Source: Cenococcum geophilum 1.58 (Eukaryota > Ascomycota > Dothideomycetes > Gloniales > Gloniaceae). From it: 64,000 bases of DNA. Under the pieces are notes generated by a model, which did no database searches, was not told where the DNA came from, and saw nothing but the letters and a program-made list of their open reading frames with translations. Shown here one piece after another: positions 48,417 to 60,347 of the stretch; position 1 is the first letter of the stretch, and the number at the start of each line of letters is the position of its first letter. Position numbers and translations under genes: made by a program. Location: contig KV748235.1 in NCBI GenBank assembly GCA_001692895.1, forward strand, positions 248,001 through 312,000, given 5' to 3'.

Positions 48417-50817
48417 CTATAAAATTGGAGAAAACTAGTAGTAAACCCTTAAACCCTTAAAGGAATTCAAGAACAATACCTAAATTTATAAGTTAATTAA
48501 TAAGATTAATAGTTTAAAGCACTAATAAATAGTAGAGTAACTAAAAACCATATCTTACTAATAGTAGTTAAAAGGATAAAATTACCTTATAGATAAAAGG
48601 AGCAATCTTACCTATTAATTACAATTTTAGGAGATCTAATAACCTATAGAGGAGGGATTATTAACCTTAAAATAGGACCTATTTAAATAACCATTAAAGG
48701 AAGATAAATTAAAATGTCTTTTAATATCCTACCATTAGGACAGAATAAGGCAGTATTAAATATACCTTAGTTATAAAAATATAATCTAAAGATTAATTAG
48801 ATTATAGGTTAAGTTAATATTAGAAATACTTAACAACGCAAAATATATATAGTAACTAAGTTAGTATAGTACTAAGTTAAAGCGATATATAAGGAAACTA
48901 AGAAATGGTTATCTTATATACTAAAAAGATACTATAAGTATAGTAAAAAGCTGTTAAAAATATATAGTATAGGACTATAAGATAGAATTAGAACCAGAAA
49001 TAAGTTTAAAGTTTTTTCCAATCTATAAGCTAACTAAAGAAGAATTAAAAGCACTTAAAGAGTTTATCTAGGAAACCCTATAAAAGGGATATATTAGACT
49101 ATTATAATTATTAGCAGGTTATCTAGTACTGTTTATACTAAAAAAGAACGGAAAATTTAGGCTATATTATAACTATAAATAGTTAAATAGCATTACTAGA
49201 AAGGATAGATATCTTTTACCCTTAATTAGCAAAATCTAGAATTAGATAGGTAATACGTAAATCTTTATAAAGATAGATCTAAGATAGGCATATTATTAAA
49301 TTAGGATTAAAAAAGGCAATAAATAAAAGGCAGCCTTTAGGTTAAAGGAAGGACTATATAAACTATTAGTTATATAATTTAGGCTTATAAACGCACTAGT
49401 AACGTTCTAAAAGCGTATTAATAATATATTAGGAGAATACTTAAATGAATTTATTATAGTATATCTCGATAATATTATTATCTATTTAATAACTAAAGAA
49501 GAATACGGAGAATATATTAAATAGGTCTTAAGGAGACTATAAAAAGAATAGATACTAGTAGCAATTAAGAAATATAAGTTCTTTACTAGGAAGACTAATT
49601 TTATTAAATTTATTATTAAACTAGAATATATTAATATAGACCTAAAGAAGATTAAAGCTATAGTAAGCTAGTAAGAACTAGAAAATATAATATAATTAAG
49701 GTTATTTTTAGGATTCTATAACTACTATAGAAGGTTTATAATATAGTAGTTAAAGAATATTAAACCCTTTACTAAACTTATAAAGAAGGAGAAACTATAG
49801 GTATAGGGAGTTAAGTAAAAGAAGTTATTTAAGGAACTTAAGGAATTATTTACCTAGGAACTAATCCTTAAAATCTATTAACTAGGGTTAGAGACAGTTA
49901 TAAAAATAGACGTATTAAACTTTATACTAGGAGTATATTTACTATAAAAGTATAGAAACGTATAGCATCTAGTAGCGTACTATAGCTAAAAGATAATACT
50001 ACTAGAGTTAAACTATAACATCTATAATAAGGAGTTATTAAGTATAGTTATAGCACTTAAAGAATAGAGAGCATTCTTATAAGGTATAGAAAAACTATTT
50101 ATAGTTAAAATAGATTATAAGAACCTAATAGGGTTCCTAATAATAAAAGAACTTAATTAGAGATAGGTTAGATAGGTAGAGATACTTACGGAATACTATT
50201 TTAAGATTTAATATACTAAAGGCACTAAAAACGTAAGGGTAGATATATTAAGTGGAAAGGCTAAACTATAAAATAATAAAAAAACTATTAGAAGTAATGC
50301 TACGTAAAGATATTAACGGATTAATTAGGTATAATTATTCTAAGATTATAGTAACTTAAGAGTATAAGTTACCGGAAAACAATTAGATAAGAAAAATCTA
50401 AAAGGCGTAATTTAAGGACCTAGAAATGAACTAGTATAAGTAAAAAATAAATATGTATATCCTAAGAGGAATAGCAAAAGAATTTATTAAAGATTTCTAT
50501 AAGGGAATAATATAGGGACATAACGGGGCTATAGGCTTAGTGTTAAAACTTTAGGAAGAATATATTATTTATAAAATTTAGGGCTTAGCGAGAAAAGTTA
50601 TAAAAAAAAAACCTAAATTACTAGAGAAATAAGCCGATAAGGTATAAGCTATATAGAAAGCTATAGCCTATTAAAGTACTAGAACATCTATAAAAGATAA
50701 TATTATAGGACTTTATTATAAAGTTACTAAAGTTAAGAGATCCTATTACTAGATAAGAGTATAATATAATCCTTATAATAGTAGATAAGTTAACTAAATA
50801 GGGCTACTTTATAGCAT

Positions 50818-50897
50818 NNATAGAANAAATCTTAGNNGANGATATCNCTANAATCTATATTAANGAAGTNTTTATAAGATATAGAGTACTNAGNAAN
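50818..50897. other. Cluster of ambiguous bases
   Basis: Thirteen single Ns are scattered over 80 bp of E2 integrase. Aligned to the E1 copy (about 57100-57190), most fall on G or A positions. This fits a consensus of several copies that differ at RIP sites more than a sequencing gap. Confidence 0.7.
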
Positions 50898-51373
50898 ATT
50901 ATATTAGATAGAGATCTAAGATTTATAGCAGTATTTTAGGAAGTATTCCTAGCGGAATAAGGGGTTAGAGTAGTAACTTCTACTATATATTATCCGCAGA
51001 CAGATAAACAGATAGAAAAACTAAATTAGATACTAGAATAGTATCTAAAATATTATATTAATTGTATACAAAATAATTAGGTATTATTATTACTAATTAT
51101 ATAGTTTATATATAATGCGACACCACAGGAAGGTATAGGGATATTACTATTTTAGGTAAATTGTAGGTATAAAACTAAAATATCGTTATTACTAAGATAA
51201 GTAAAAATAAATAAATAAAATAGTAAAGTAAAAAATAGAGACTAATAAATCTTTATAAGGACCTTTATTTTATATTAAAATTAATATAAAAAAAGATAAT
51301 AAAAAAAAGTGTTATAATACTAAAAGATCTAAGGGACTAGATTTTAAGGAGGGGGTAAAGTATAGCTATTATA

Positions 51374-54300
51374 TATTACGGACACTTTAAGTACAATATT
51401 GCGACTACTAAAAGAGAAGTTGGAAGCATCTAGTTAGTTAATTAAGGCACGGTCTAGAATGGAGCCGATAGAATTATATAATGAGAAATAGTAACTAAGG
51501 TTATATAACGTGCTATATATTAAATAAGAGGAACGAGAGGAATTTACGTACCTTATATATAAGATGTACCTTATATATAAGGAGGATTTCTTAGAAGTAT
51601 AGTTATATATTTAAAGGACTATAATCCCTACCTAGATAGTTCTTCTCTTTAGAGTAAATCTTAGAATACAATTAGAGTTAATTTATTAGGTAACCACTCT
51701 ACCAGTTATATTTATGTTGTTAACTATTTTATACCTATATACCCAGCCCATTAATAAGTCCACTATAGTATTTCCTATAAGGCTTTATTATATATTTACT
51801 ACTAAAGTTATAGTAAAAGAGGTTAAATAATATGCTACTAAAAGCAGTAGCCATAACGGCGTCCATAGCGGCGACTACCTTAGAATTAGGTAATAATACC
51901 AATATAGTAGATACTGACTTACAACTAGTTACTATTAGACAGCTATAGGAAATAGTTAATTAATTAATAGATAACAATAGGATATTTAAAGAAAGGATTA
52001 ATGGGATCGGAGTAGCTAAGGTTAAGTTACCCTTAATTAAGCAATTCTTAGGGGAGAAGTTAAAGCTTAAGGGATTCCTTATATAAATGCACTTCAAGGT
52101 TATATAGGAAGGAGTTAAACTAGGAACGCCTATAGATTAAGTCGCTTACGCAGAATTATTCTTAATAGGAAGGGCACTTAAGTAGTTTAAGCCTTACCTT
52201 ATAGAGGTATAGGAGTACGGTATAACGACTACTAACTATAAGGTACGATATATATTCTTAAGTTAGAGCGGGTTTATAGAATGTTTAATATAAATATTTA
52301 AAGACCTAAAGGTAACCACTACGGCGGAATAAAAGCTTTAAAATCTAGTATAAAGAGCTTTAGCAATTAAGTATATAACGTAGTTTTAAACACTAGTAAT
52401 ATAGGTTAAATGGAACAATAAGGCGCTTATAGCATAGTATAAACAGGGACTTAAAGTAAAGGTTTAGGATATAATTATCCTAATAGAAGATACGGATACT
52501 CTTAGGGATTTAATTAATTAAGTAATTAAGATTAATAACAGGATCTACTAACAAGAGTAGACTAAGAAGGGTTAGGATAGAGTTCTATAGTTATATAGGG
52601 CATAGGGCACGCAATAATAAAGTTAAAGTTAAAAACTATAGTATGGCGTAGAGCTAATGGACTTAAGTAGTACTAAAGAATCTAAAAGATAAAATAAGAA
52701 ATTATAGAAACCTAGAGGATAAGGATTAAGTAATTAAAGGTTTAAGGAGTAGAGGTTAAAACCAGGGATCTTAGCAATAGAAAACATTTAGGCAGACTTT
52801 ATAGCAAGAAAAATAGTTTAAAAAAGGGGCTTATATAAATTACGGAAAATAGGGTTATTATATTAAAGACTATAGAAGTGGTTAGAGTTACTATATAGTA
52901 AAGGGAATGAGACTAGTAGACGATATATATATATAGAGGGATAATAATATGCTGCGAGGAATAAAAGAATGTTTAATTAAAAGTTTCGCGTTTTATTATA
53001 ATAACGTATACTAAATTTATAAGGATGCTAAGTATAGCGTAAGCTATTGGCCATAGGAGCCAAAATTATTAAAGTTTAGAGGAACTAATGAACTAGTTCG
53101 TAGATTAGATATTAAAGACGATAAGTTTAATATAGGCGAAATATTTAGTAACAATAAGGTAATAAAGGTAGCTTATTAGGAGTATATAGACCTTAAGATG
53201 TTATATAAGAGATAAAGGATAATCCCACTACAGAATAGGGAATATTAGTAGGGATTAAGACCCCACTAAATACGATGTTTATCGCTTTATAAGACGTAAG
53301 AAAAGTAGGATAATAAACCACTTTAGCACTTAATAAAGGTAAAAGGCCAAAGACTTAAGAATCTTAAGACGAGATAAGAGACGACTAAGATTCTTAAGAT
53401 AAGATAAGGTAAGCTTAAGGACCTATAACGGACAATAACCAATAGAGTAGAGTAACGGCTTAGTTTAGCAATATATAAATAAGCTTAGGATGAAGTTTTC
53501 TAAAAGTATAAAACTCTTAAGACAAGATAAGTAAGATTTAAGACTCTTAAAATAAAATAAAAACACTATAAAAGCCTAGTTAGACTAAGGCTGAAGTGAA
53601 GCTTAAGATAGAAGCAAGCTTAGGATTAAAAATCCTATAGGATTAAGACTTCTAGACGCGAATAAGGACTATTAAATAAACTAAAATTAAGAAGTAAGAG
53701 GACTTTAAAGATCTACTTATAAGGTAAAAACTAAAAGAGACTATAAAAGAATTTAGGTAAAGAATTATTGTATAGCAAAAATAGAAACTAGATAAAAGGT
53801 TTAGCACACTAGGTTGTATAAGGGATAGAGTACCTATATAAAGAATTACTAATAGGCCTAGAATAGGCATACTAAGAGCTAAGTAGCTTACTAAACTAGA
53901 GAATAAAGAGGATCTAGGGATCCTTACTAGATTTAAAAAACGATATATAAAGGGCTATTACAACGTAGTAATAAGAAGATACTTCCTTATAGATAAGCCG
54001 TATATACTTTAATAGCTATACTAAAAGTAGTATAGGCAACAATATAACGATAAGTGGGAAGATTTTTATATATAGTTAGATAAACGAGTTATTTAGGACT
54101 ACCCGATTATAGAAAAGGCTATAACTTATATTAAAGAAGCCTTAATTATAACGTTAAAGGATCTAGAGGAACGATTAGAGGACTAGAGAAGTAAAAGGTA
54201 TATCTTAGTATCTGCAAATAAAGTTATAATGTTTAGATTAGCGTAATAAAGGTTTAAACTTAAAGATAAAAATAAGTTAAGAGTTAACCTAAAGCACCTA

Positions 54301-57300
54301 GTATACTATACGCTATTATAGATTGTATATATAGACGATATATATAAAATATATAAAAATCTAAAAGAAAAGAATGAAAAATACCTTATAAGGATATATT
54401 AGGCGCTAAATAAGTAATAGTATAAAAATACTAAGTATATACACGGCTGGAATTTAATAAAAGTTTAAGAGTTAGGAGACTTAATACTTTAACTAAAAAG
54501 ATTCCTTATAGAAGAATACTTAGACGGATAATAGTGATAGGAATGCCTAGGAAATATATATCTATAGCATATTAAGGATAAAAAGCAAACTAGGTATTAG
54601 CCTAAGAGTAAGCTAAGTATAATAGAATTAAGCAGCTAATAGTTGGGAAAAGTAGAGGCCTATAAGACTAGAGGGAGCTAGTAATAGAGTCTTAGACCCT
54701 TAAAGGAATTTAAAAAATAATACCTAAATTTATAAGTTAATTAGTAAAATTAGTAGTTTAAAGTACTAATAGATAGTAGAGCTATACGGAACTATATTTT
54801 ACTAGTAGTAGTTAAAAAAATAGGATTACCTTATAGATAGAAGGAATAACCTTACCTATTAGTTATAATTTTAGGAGATCTAATAGCCTATAGAGGAGGG
54901 ATTATTAATATTAAAATAGGATCTATTTAGATAACTATTAAAGGGAGATAAATTAAGATATCTTTTAATATCCTACTATTGGGACGGGATAAGGCAGTAC
55001 TAGAAATGCCTTAGTTATAGGAATATAACTTAAGGATTAATTAAATTACAGGGTAAGTTAATATTAGAGATACTTAATAATATAAGATATAATAATAAAC
55101 TAAGTTAGTATAGTACTAAGTTAAAGTAATATATAAAGAGACTAAGCGAGGCTTAAGTTATATACTAAAGAGATATTATAAGTATGGTAAGAAACTATGG
55201 AGCCTAGAAAGTAAAAAGCTAGTAGATTATATAGTATAGGACTATAAGATAGAGTTAGAACTAGGAATAAGTTTAAGGTTTTTTCCAATCTATAAACTTA
55301 CTAAAGAAGAGTCTAGAGCACTTAAAGAGTTTATCTAAAAGAACTTATAAAAGGGATATATTAGACCATTGTAGTTATTAGCAAGTTATCTAGTATTATT
55401 TATACCAAAGAAAAACGGAAAACTTAGGTTATATATTAACTATAGGTAGTTAAATAGCATTACTCGGAAGGATAGATATCTTTTACCCTTAATTAGCGAA
55501 ATCTAGGATTAGATAGGTAATATATAAATGTTTATAAAGATAGATCTAAGATAGGCGTACCATTAGATTAGAATTAAGGAAGGCAATAAATAGAAGGCAG
55601 CCTTTAGGTTAAGAGAAGAACTATATAAACCACTAGTTATATAATTTGGATTAATAAATATACTAGCAATATTTTAGAAACAAATTAATAGTGTATTAGG
55701 AGAGTACCTTAATAAGTTTATTATAGCATACCTTAATAATAATATTATCTACTTAATAACTAAAGAAGAGTACGGAGAACACGTTAAATGGGTCTTAAAG
55801 AAACTATAGAAAGAATAGATACTAGTAGCAATTAAAAAATATAAGTTCTTTATAAGGAAGACCAATTTTATTAAATTTATTATTAAACTAGGTTATATTA
55901 GTATAGACCTAAAGAAAGTTAAAGTAATAGTAAGCTGGTAAGAACTAGAGAATGTAATATAGTTACGGTTATTTTTAGGGGTTTGCAACTACTATAGAAG
56001 GTTTATAGCATAATAGTTAAATAATATTAAACCATTTACTAGACTTATAAAGAAAGAGGAACTATAGGCATAGGGAGACAAATAAAAGAAGTTATTTAAG
56101 AAACTTAAGGAGTTATTTACCTAGGAGCTAATTTTCAAAATTTACTAACTAGGACTAGATACGGTTGTAGAAATAGATATATTAGACTATACACTAGGAG
56201 TATACTTACTATAGAAGTATAAGGACGCATATTATCCAGTATTATATTATAGTAGAAAGATAACACTATTAGAGTTAAACTATGACGTCTATAATAAGGA
56301 GTTATTAGGTATAGTTATAGTACTTAAGGAATAAAGAGCATTCTTATAAGGTATAGAGAAACTATTTATAGTTAAAATAGATTATAAGAACCTAACAGGG
56401 TTCCTAATAATAAAAGAACTTAATTATAGATAAGTTAAATAGGCAGAGATGCTTATAGAATATTATTTCAAAATTTAGTATACTAAAGGAACTAAGAATA
56501 TAAAAGTAGACGTACTTAGTAGAAAAGCTAAACTATAGAACAATAAAAAGCTATTAGGAGTAATGCTACACAGAGATAAGGACGGATAGATTAGATATAA
56601 TTATCCTAAACTAGTAGTAACTTAAAAAGATAATAAACTAAGAAATGTCTACAAGATACTAGAGAGCTTTTAGGCGTAAAGAATTCTAAAAGTATAGCTA
56701 GAAGATCTATAGATAGATATATACGAAAATTAAGAAGTAAAGTATATCCTAAAGAGTATAGCAGAGCATTTTATAGAAGATTTTTATAAAGGAATAACTG
56801 AAGGATATAATAGAGCAATAGGCTTAGTGTTAAGACTTTAGGAAGAATATATTATTAACGGAATCTATAGTATTATAAGAAAAGTAATAAAGGAGTGTCT
56901 AGATTGCCAAAGAAATAAACTAATAAGGTATAAGCCATATAGAGAGCTATAACCTATTAAAATACCAGAGAGACCATAGGAGGTTATATTATAGGACTTT
57001 ATTATTAAGTTACTAAAGTTAAGAGATCCTATTACCGGATAAAAATACGACGTAATCTTAGTAATAGTGGATAAGTTAATTAAATAGGCCTACTTTATAG
57101 TATATATAGAAGAAATCTTAGTGGAGGATATTACTAGAATTTATATTAAAGAAGTGTTTATAAGATATGGAGCACTAAATAAGATTATATTAAATAGAGA
57201 CCTAAGATTCGTAGTAGTATTCTAAGAGGTATTCTTAGTAGAGTAAGGAGTTTAAGTAGTAACTTCTACTATATATTATCCGCAAACGGACGGTTAAACG

Positions 57301-59169
57301 GAAAGATTAAATTAGACGCTAGAATAGTATTTAAGACATTATATTAATTATGTATAGAATAATTAGGTATTATTATTACTAGTTATATAGTTTATATATA
57401 ATATAATACCACAAGAAGGAATAGATATATTACTATTTAAGGCAAACTATGGATATAAGCTAAGAATATCGTTATTACTACAATAAGTAAAGAAAATAAG
57501 TAGTACAGCTAAAGAAAGAATAAAAACACTAATAAATCTTTATATAGACCTTATAGAGTTAGCGAAAAAGGTATAAGAAAGAATAAAAAGGTATTATAAC
57601 GCTAAGAGATCTAAAGGACTAGATCTTAAGGAGGGAGATAAAGTATAGCTACTATATAAAAATTTTAAGAGTTAACGACTAAGTAAGAAGTTAAACTATA
57701 TTAAATTAGGACCTTTTAAAATTATATAAAGAATTTTATTAGTTACGTTTAAGTTAAACCTACTAGCTAGGATAAAGATCTACTTTATATAGTATATTAT
57801 AATGTTAGAGCTAGTATATAGAAATATTAAGCTACTAACCTATAAAGCAAATACGTATAGAGGATAAGAGGAAGACAAATAGTAAGTTTTAAAGATTATT
57901 AGTTATAAGGATATTAACAATAAAACATAATATAAGGTTAAGTAGATAGGCTATAATAAGACTACCTAGGAACTACTAAAAAATCTAAAGAACGCTATAA
58001 GAAAGGTATAGGGGTGTTAGAAGAGATTAGGTTAGGTAGTATTAATAAAAAAAGATTACTAAAGAATAAGTTACCTAAGGGGGACCTAAGAAGAGTAGTT
58101 GCTAAACTACTTAGATCTGTTTCCTTCTTAGCTAAAAGAGAATCCATTTTTTTATTACTAAGTTCTTATAAACCTTATTTTATAAGTTTCTACTCCTTAG
58201 AATAAACCTTCTTACAAACCTTCTTAAAACGAAGTAACTAAGTAAACGCCGCGATATAAGTATTTAGGGCCTTTTATTCCACATTATAAGAACGTTCTAA
58301 TTTAGTAAGGGCTTAAAATAACTTACTATTAAGATAAGTAGCAGTAGATTAAATATAAGACCCTAAAACAAATTAACTAGGGAACTAGATAACTATTAAG
58401 AGTAATAAAACGCGTATATTTAGTATTAGAAGTAGAGCGAATGTTATAGGATAAATAAATATTTGCTTTAGTGCACTCTAAATAAAAGGACGGTTATTAG
58501 GAGGATGGACTCGCTAGTATAATATAGACTAACCCCTCTTTTACATAATAAGAATATAGAGATAGTATAATTTCACTAAGCAATAATATTGCAGTAATAG
58601 TGCGGGTATAATATTAGGACTATAAAGAAGAAGAAGCTTTAGGTATAATAAGTAACGATATTAACTAAATTAATTAAACGGATATTATACCTCTAGTAGA
58701 CGACTTAGAGATATTAAAAATCTTTAAAGACAAAGATAAAGAGGAGGGAGATAGTGTTATGGACGCTTTAAGTATAATATTATAACTACTAAGAGAGGGG
58801 CCGGAAGCATTTAGTTAATTAAGGCATAGTTTAGAATAGAGCCAATAGAACTATATAACGAGGAATAGTAACTAAGGTTATATAACGTGCTACGTATTAA
58901 ATAAAAGGAATAAGAGGAACTTATATACCTTATATATAAGACGTACCTTATATATAAGAAGGATTTCTTAAAAGTATAGTTATATATTTAAAGGATTATA
59001 GTCCCTACCTAAATAGTCCTTCTCTTTATAGTAAATCTTAGAATATAATTAGAGTTAATCTGTTAAGTAATTACTCCACTAGTTATATTTACGTTGTTAA
59101 CTATTCTATACCTATATACCCAGTCCATTAATAAGTCTACCGTAGTATTTCCTATAAATCTTCGTTACA
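51374..59169 (+). mobile_element. Ty3/gypsy chromovirus E1, full length, nested in E2
   Basis: This is a structurally complete 7796 bp element. The 5' LTR is 51374-51792 and the 3' LTR 58755-59169. It has a perfect 5 bp duplication TTATA (51369-51373 and 59170-59174) and a polypurine tract AAAGAGGAGGGAGATAG just before the 3' LTR. Gag starts at 51832 (MLLKAVAITASIAATTLELG) with a degraded zinc knuckle near 52850. RT is at about 55.27-55.95 kb (the catalytic DDIIIY position is altered), RNase H at about 56.15-56.55 kb, integrase at about 56.9-57.5 kb, and a chromodomain at about 57.88-58.01 kb (DINNKT-stop-YKVK pattern). Dozens of stops at Gln and Trp codons show RIP, so it is dead. Confidence 0.88.
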
Positions 59170-59174
59170 TTATA

Positions 59175-60347
59175 TAAAAATTTTATAAGTTAATAACTAA
59201 GTAAGAAGTTAGATTACATTAGACTAGGACTATTTAAAATTATAGCTAAGATTTTAAAAGTTACGAATAAACTTAACTTACTAGTAAAAATAAAGATCTA
59301 CCCTATATAGCATATTATAATACTATAGTTAGCGTATAAAGATATATTATTATTCATTGCTTAACGTCCGATTCGGATCCCTATTGGGCCCACGCGGACT
59401 ACTCCTTATATACATGTGGGGAGAAAACTCTGTTTAAGAAAACCCCGTAATCCATCTCCCCTCCTTTTAACTCGCCTACGAGGCGCCTGCGAGGCGCCTG
59501 CGAGTCACCTGTGGTGCTCTACTACCTTACTTTTTGACCTCCTTGGGAACCACTGCTGCCGTAACAAGCCTACGGACGCGCTAGTATCGCAAACTTTACT
59601 CTACCACTGTAGAGTCATCAGGGGGCGCCCGTTGCTCGCCCCCCCGCCCTCCATTGCCATTTCCTTTGCAACCCGGAACTGGTTTAGTATATTTTGGCTA
59701 ATAAGCCACTGGGTAACCGCCTTAAGGCCTTTTTATGTCGAGAGCAGTGTATTATAGTTCTCTGTGCCAGCTACTGAGAGCATTACTTCTCGGTTAGTAC
59801 GTAAGGGGCATAACAGTATTACGTGTTTTGGTGTCTGTCTTGGCCAGCCACATTCGCATCTCGGGCTACCTACTGGGACACCCACCCAGTAGAGCCAGTC
59901 TTTTGGTCCTATTATTCCTGTTCTTAAGAGTGTTGCCGTTGTATTTTCTGCCGCGTATAAAGATATAGAACTACTAGTTTATAAGGTAGATATATATAGA
60001 GGATAAAAGGAAAATAAATAATAAGTTTTAAAGGTTATTAGTTATAAGGACATTAATAATAAAGTAAAGTATAAAGTAAAGTAGATAGGCTATAATAAGA
60101 CTACCTAAGGACTACTAGAAAATTTGAGAAATGCTATAGAAAAAGTATAGGAGTATTAAAGGAGAATAGGTTAGGTAATATTAAAAAGGAGTTAAAGGTA
60201 ATAGATAAGCTAGATTGTCTAAGGGATCCACCACCGGTATATTGGTTATTTCTGCCTTATCTAAATTAGAATCCTTTTTAGCCTCCTTAGCCTTAAGCTT
60301 ACGGAGACCTTACTTAATAAAACGCTACTCTTTAAAGCGTACCTTTT
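59175..60347 (+). mobile_element. Ty3/gypsy element E2, right part
   Basis: This continues E2 after E1: integrase end, then after the LINE insertion a chromodomain segment (about 59.98-60.13 kb) and a 3' region. The 3' LTR of E2 is missing; the sequence runs into the LTR of element D at 60348. Confidence 0.72.
59347..59951 (-). mobile_element. 5'-truncated Tad-type LINE with ORF2 C-terminus
   Basis: It is flanked by a roughly 14 bp duplication (GCGTATAAAGATATA-like at 59332-59346 and 59952-59966), with an AT-rich tail next to the left copy. On the minus strand the first 270 bp read as the C-terminal end of a Tad-type ORF2: LRTGIIGPKDWLYWVGVPVG, then SPRCECGWPRQTPKHVILLC P, the cysteine/histidine motif that follows RNase H in these elements. 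One TAA interrupts it. A GC-rich short tandem repeat (GAGGCGCCTGC) lies at about 59478-59505. RIP is light, so the insertion is among the youngest here. Confidence 0.8.

Larger units (their letters stand above)
43614..51373 (+). mobile_element. Ty3/gypsy element E2, left part
   Basis: The 5' LTR is about 43614-44036 (TATTATAAAC..CTTCGTTACA); its 5' half has diverged from the E1 LTRs, its 3' half is close. Gag begins near 44077 (MLPKTAVIMASIAATILGLS-like). The rest parallels E1: gag to about 46.4 kb, then protease, RT and RNase H to about 50.3 kb, then integrase to 51.37 kb, where E1 is inserted. E2 continues at 59175-60347. It is heavily RIP-mutated. It also carries a 1 kb LINE-derived insertion, a family H element and a solo LTR of family D. 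Confidence 0.8.

Noticed and set aside
53652-53870. 72-codon minus-strand frame, hydrophobic
   Set aside because: Antisense to E1 pol in TA-rich RIP sequence, where chance Leu/Ile/Tyr-rich frames are expected.
58014-58205. 63-codon plus-strand frame
   Set aside because: It lies in the 3' non-coding region of E1 and is not conserved in E2.
59416-59757. 113-codon plus-strand frame
   Set aside because: Antisense to the LINE ORF2 tail and 3' UTR; the minus-strand reading has the family motif.
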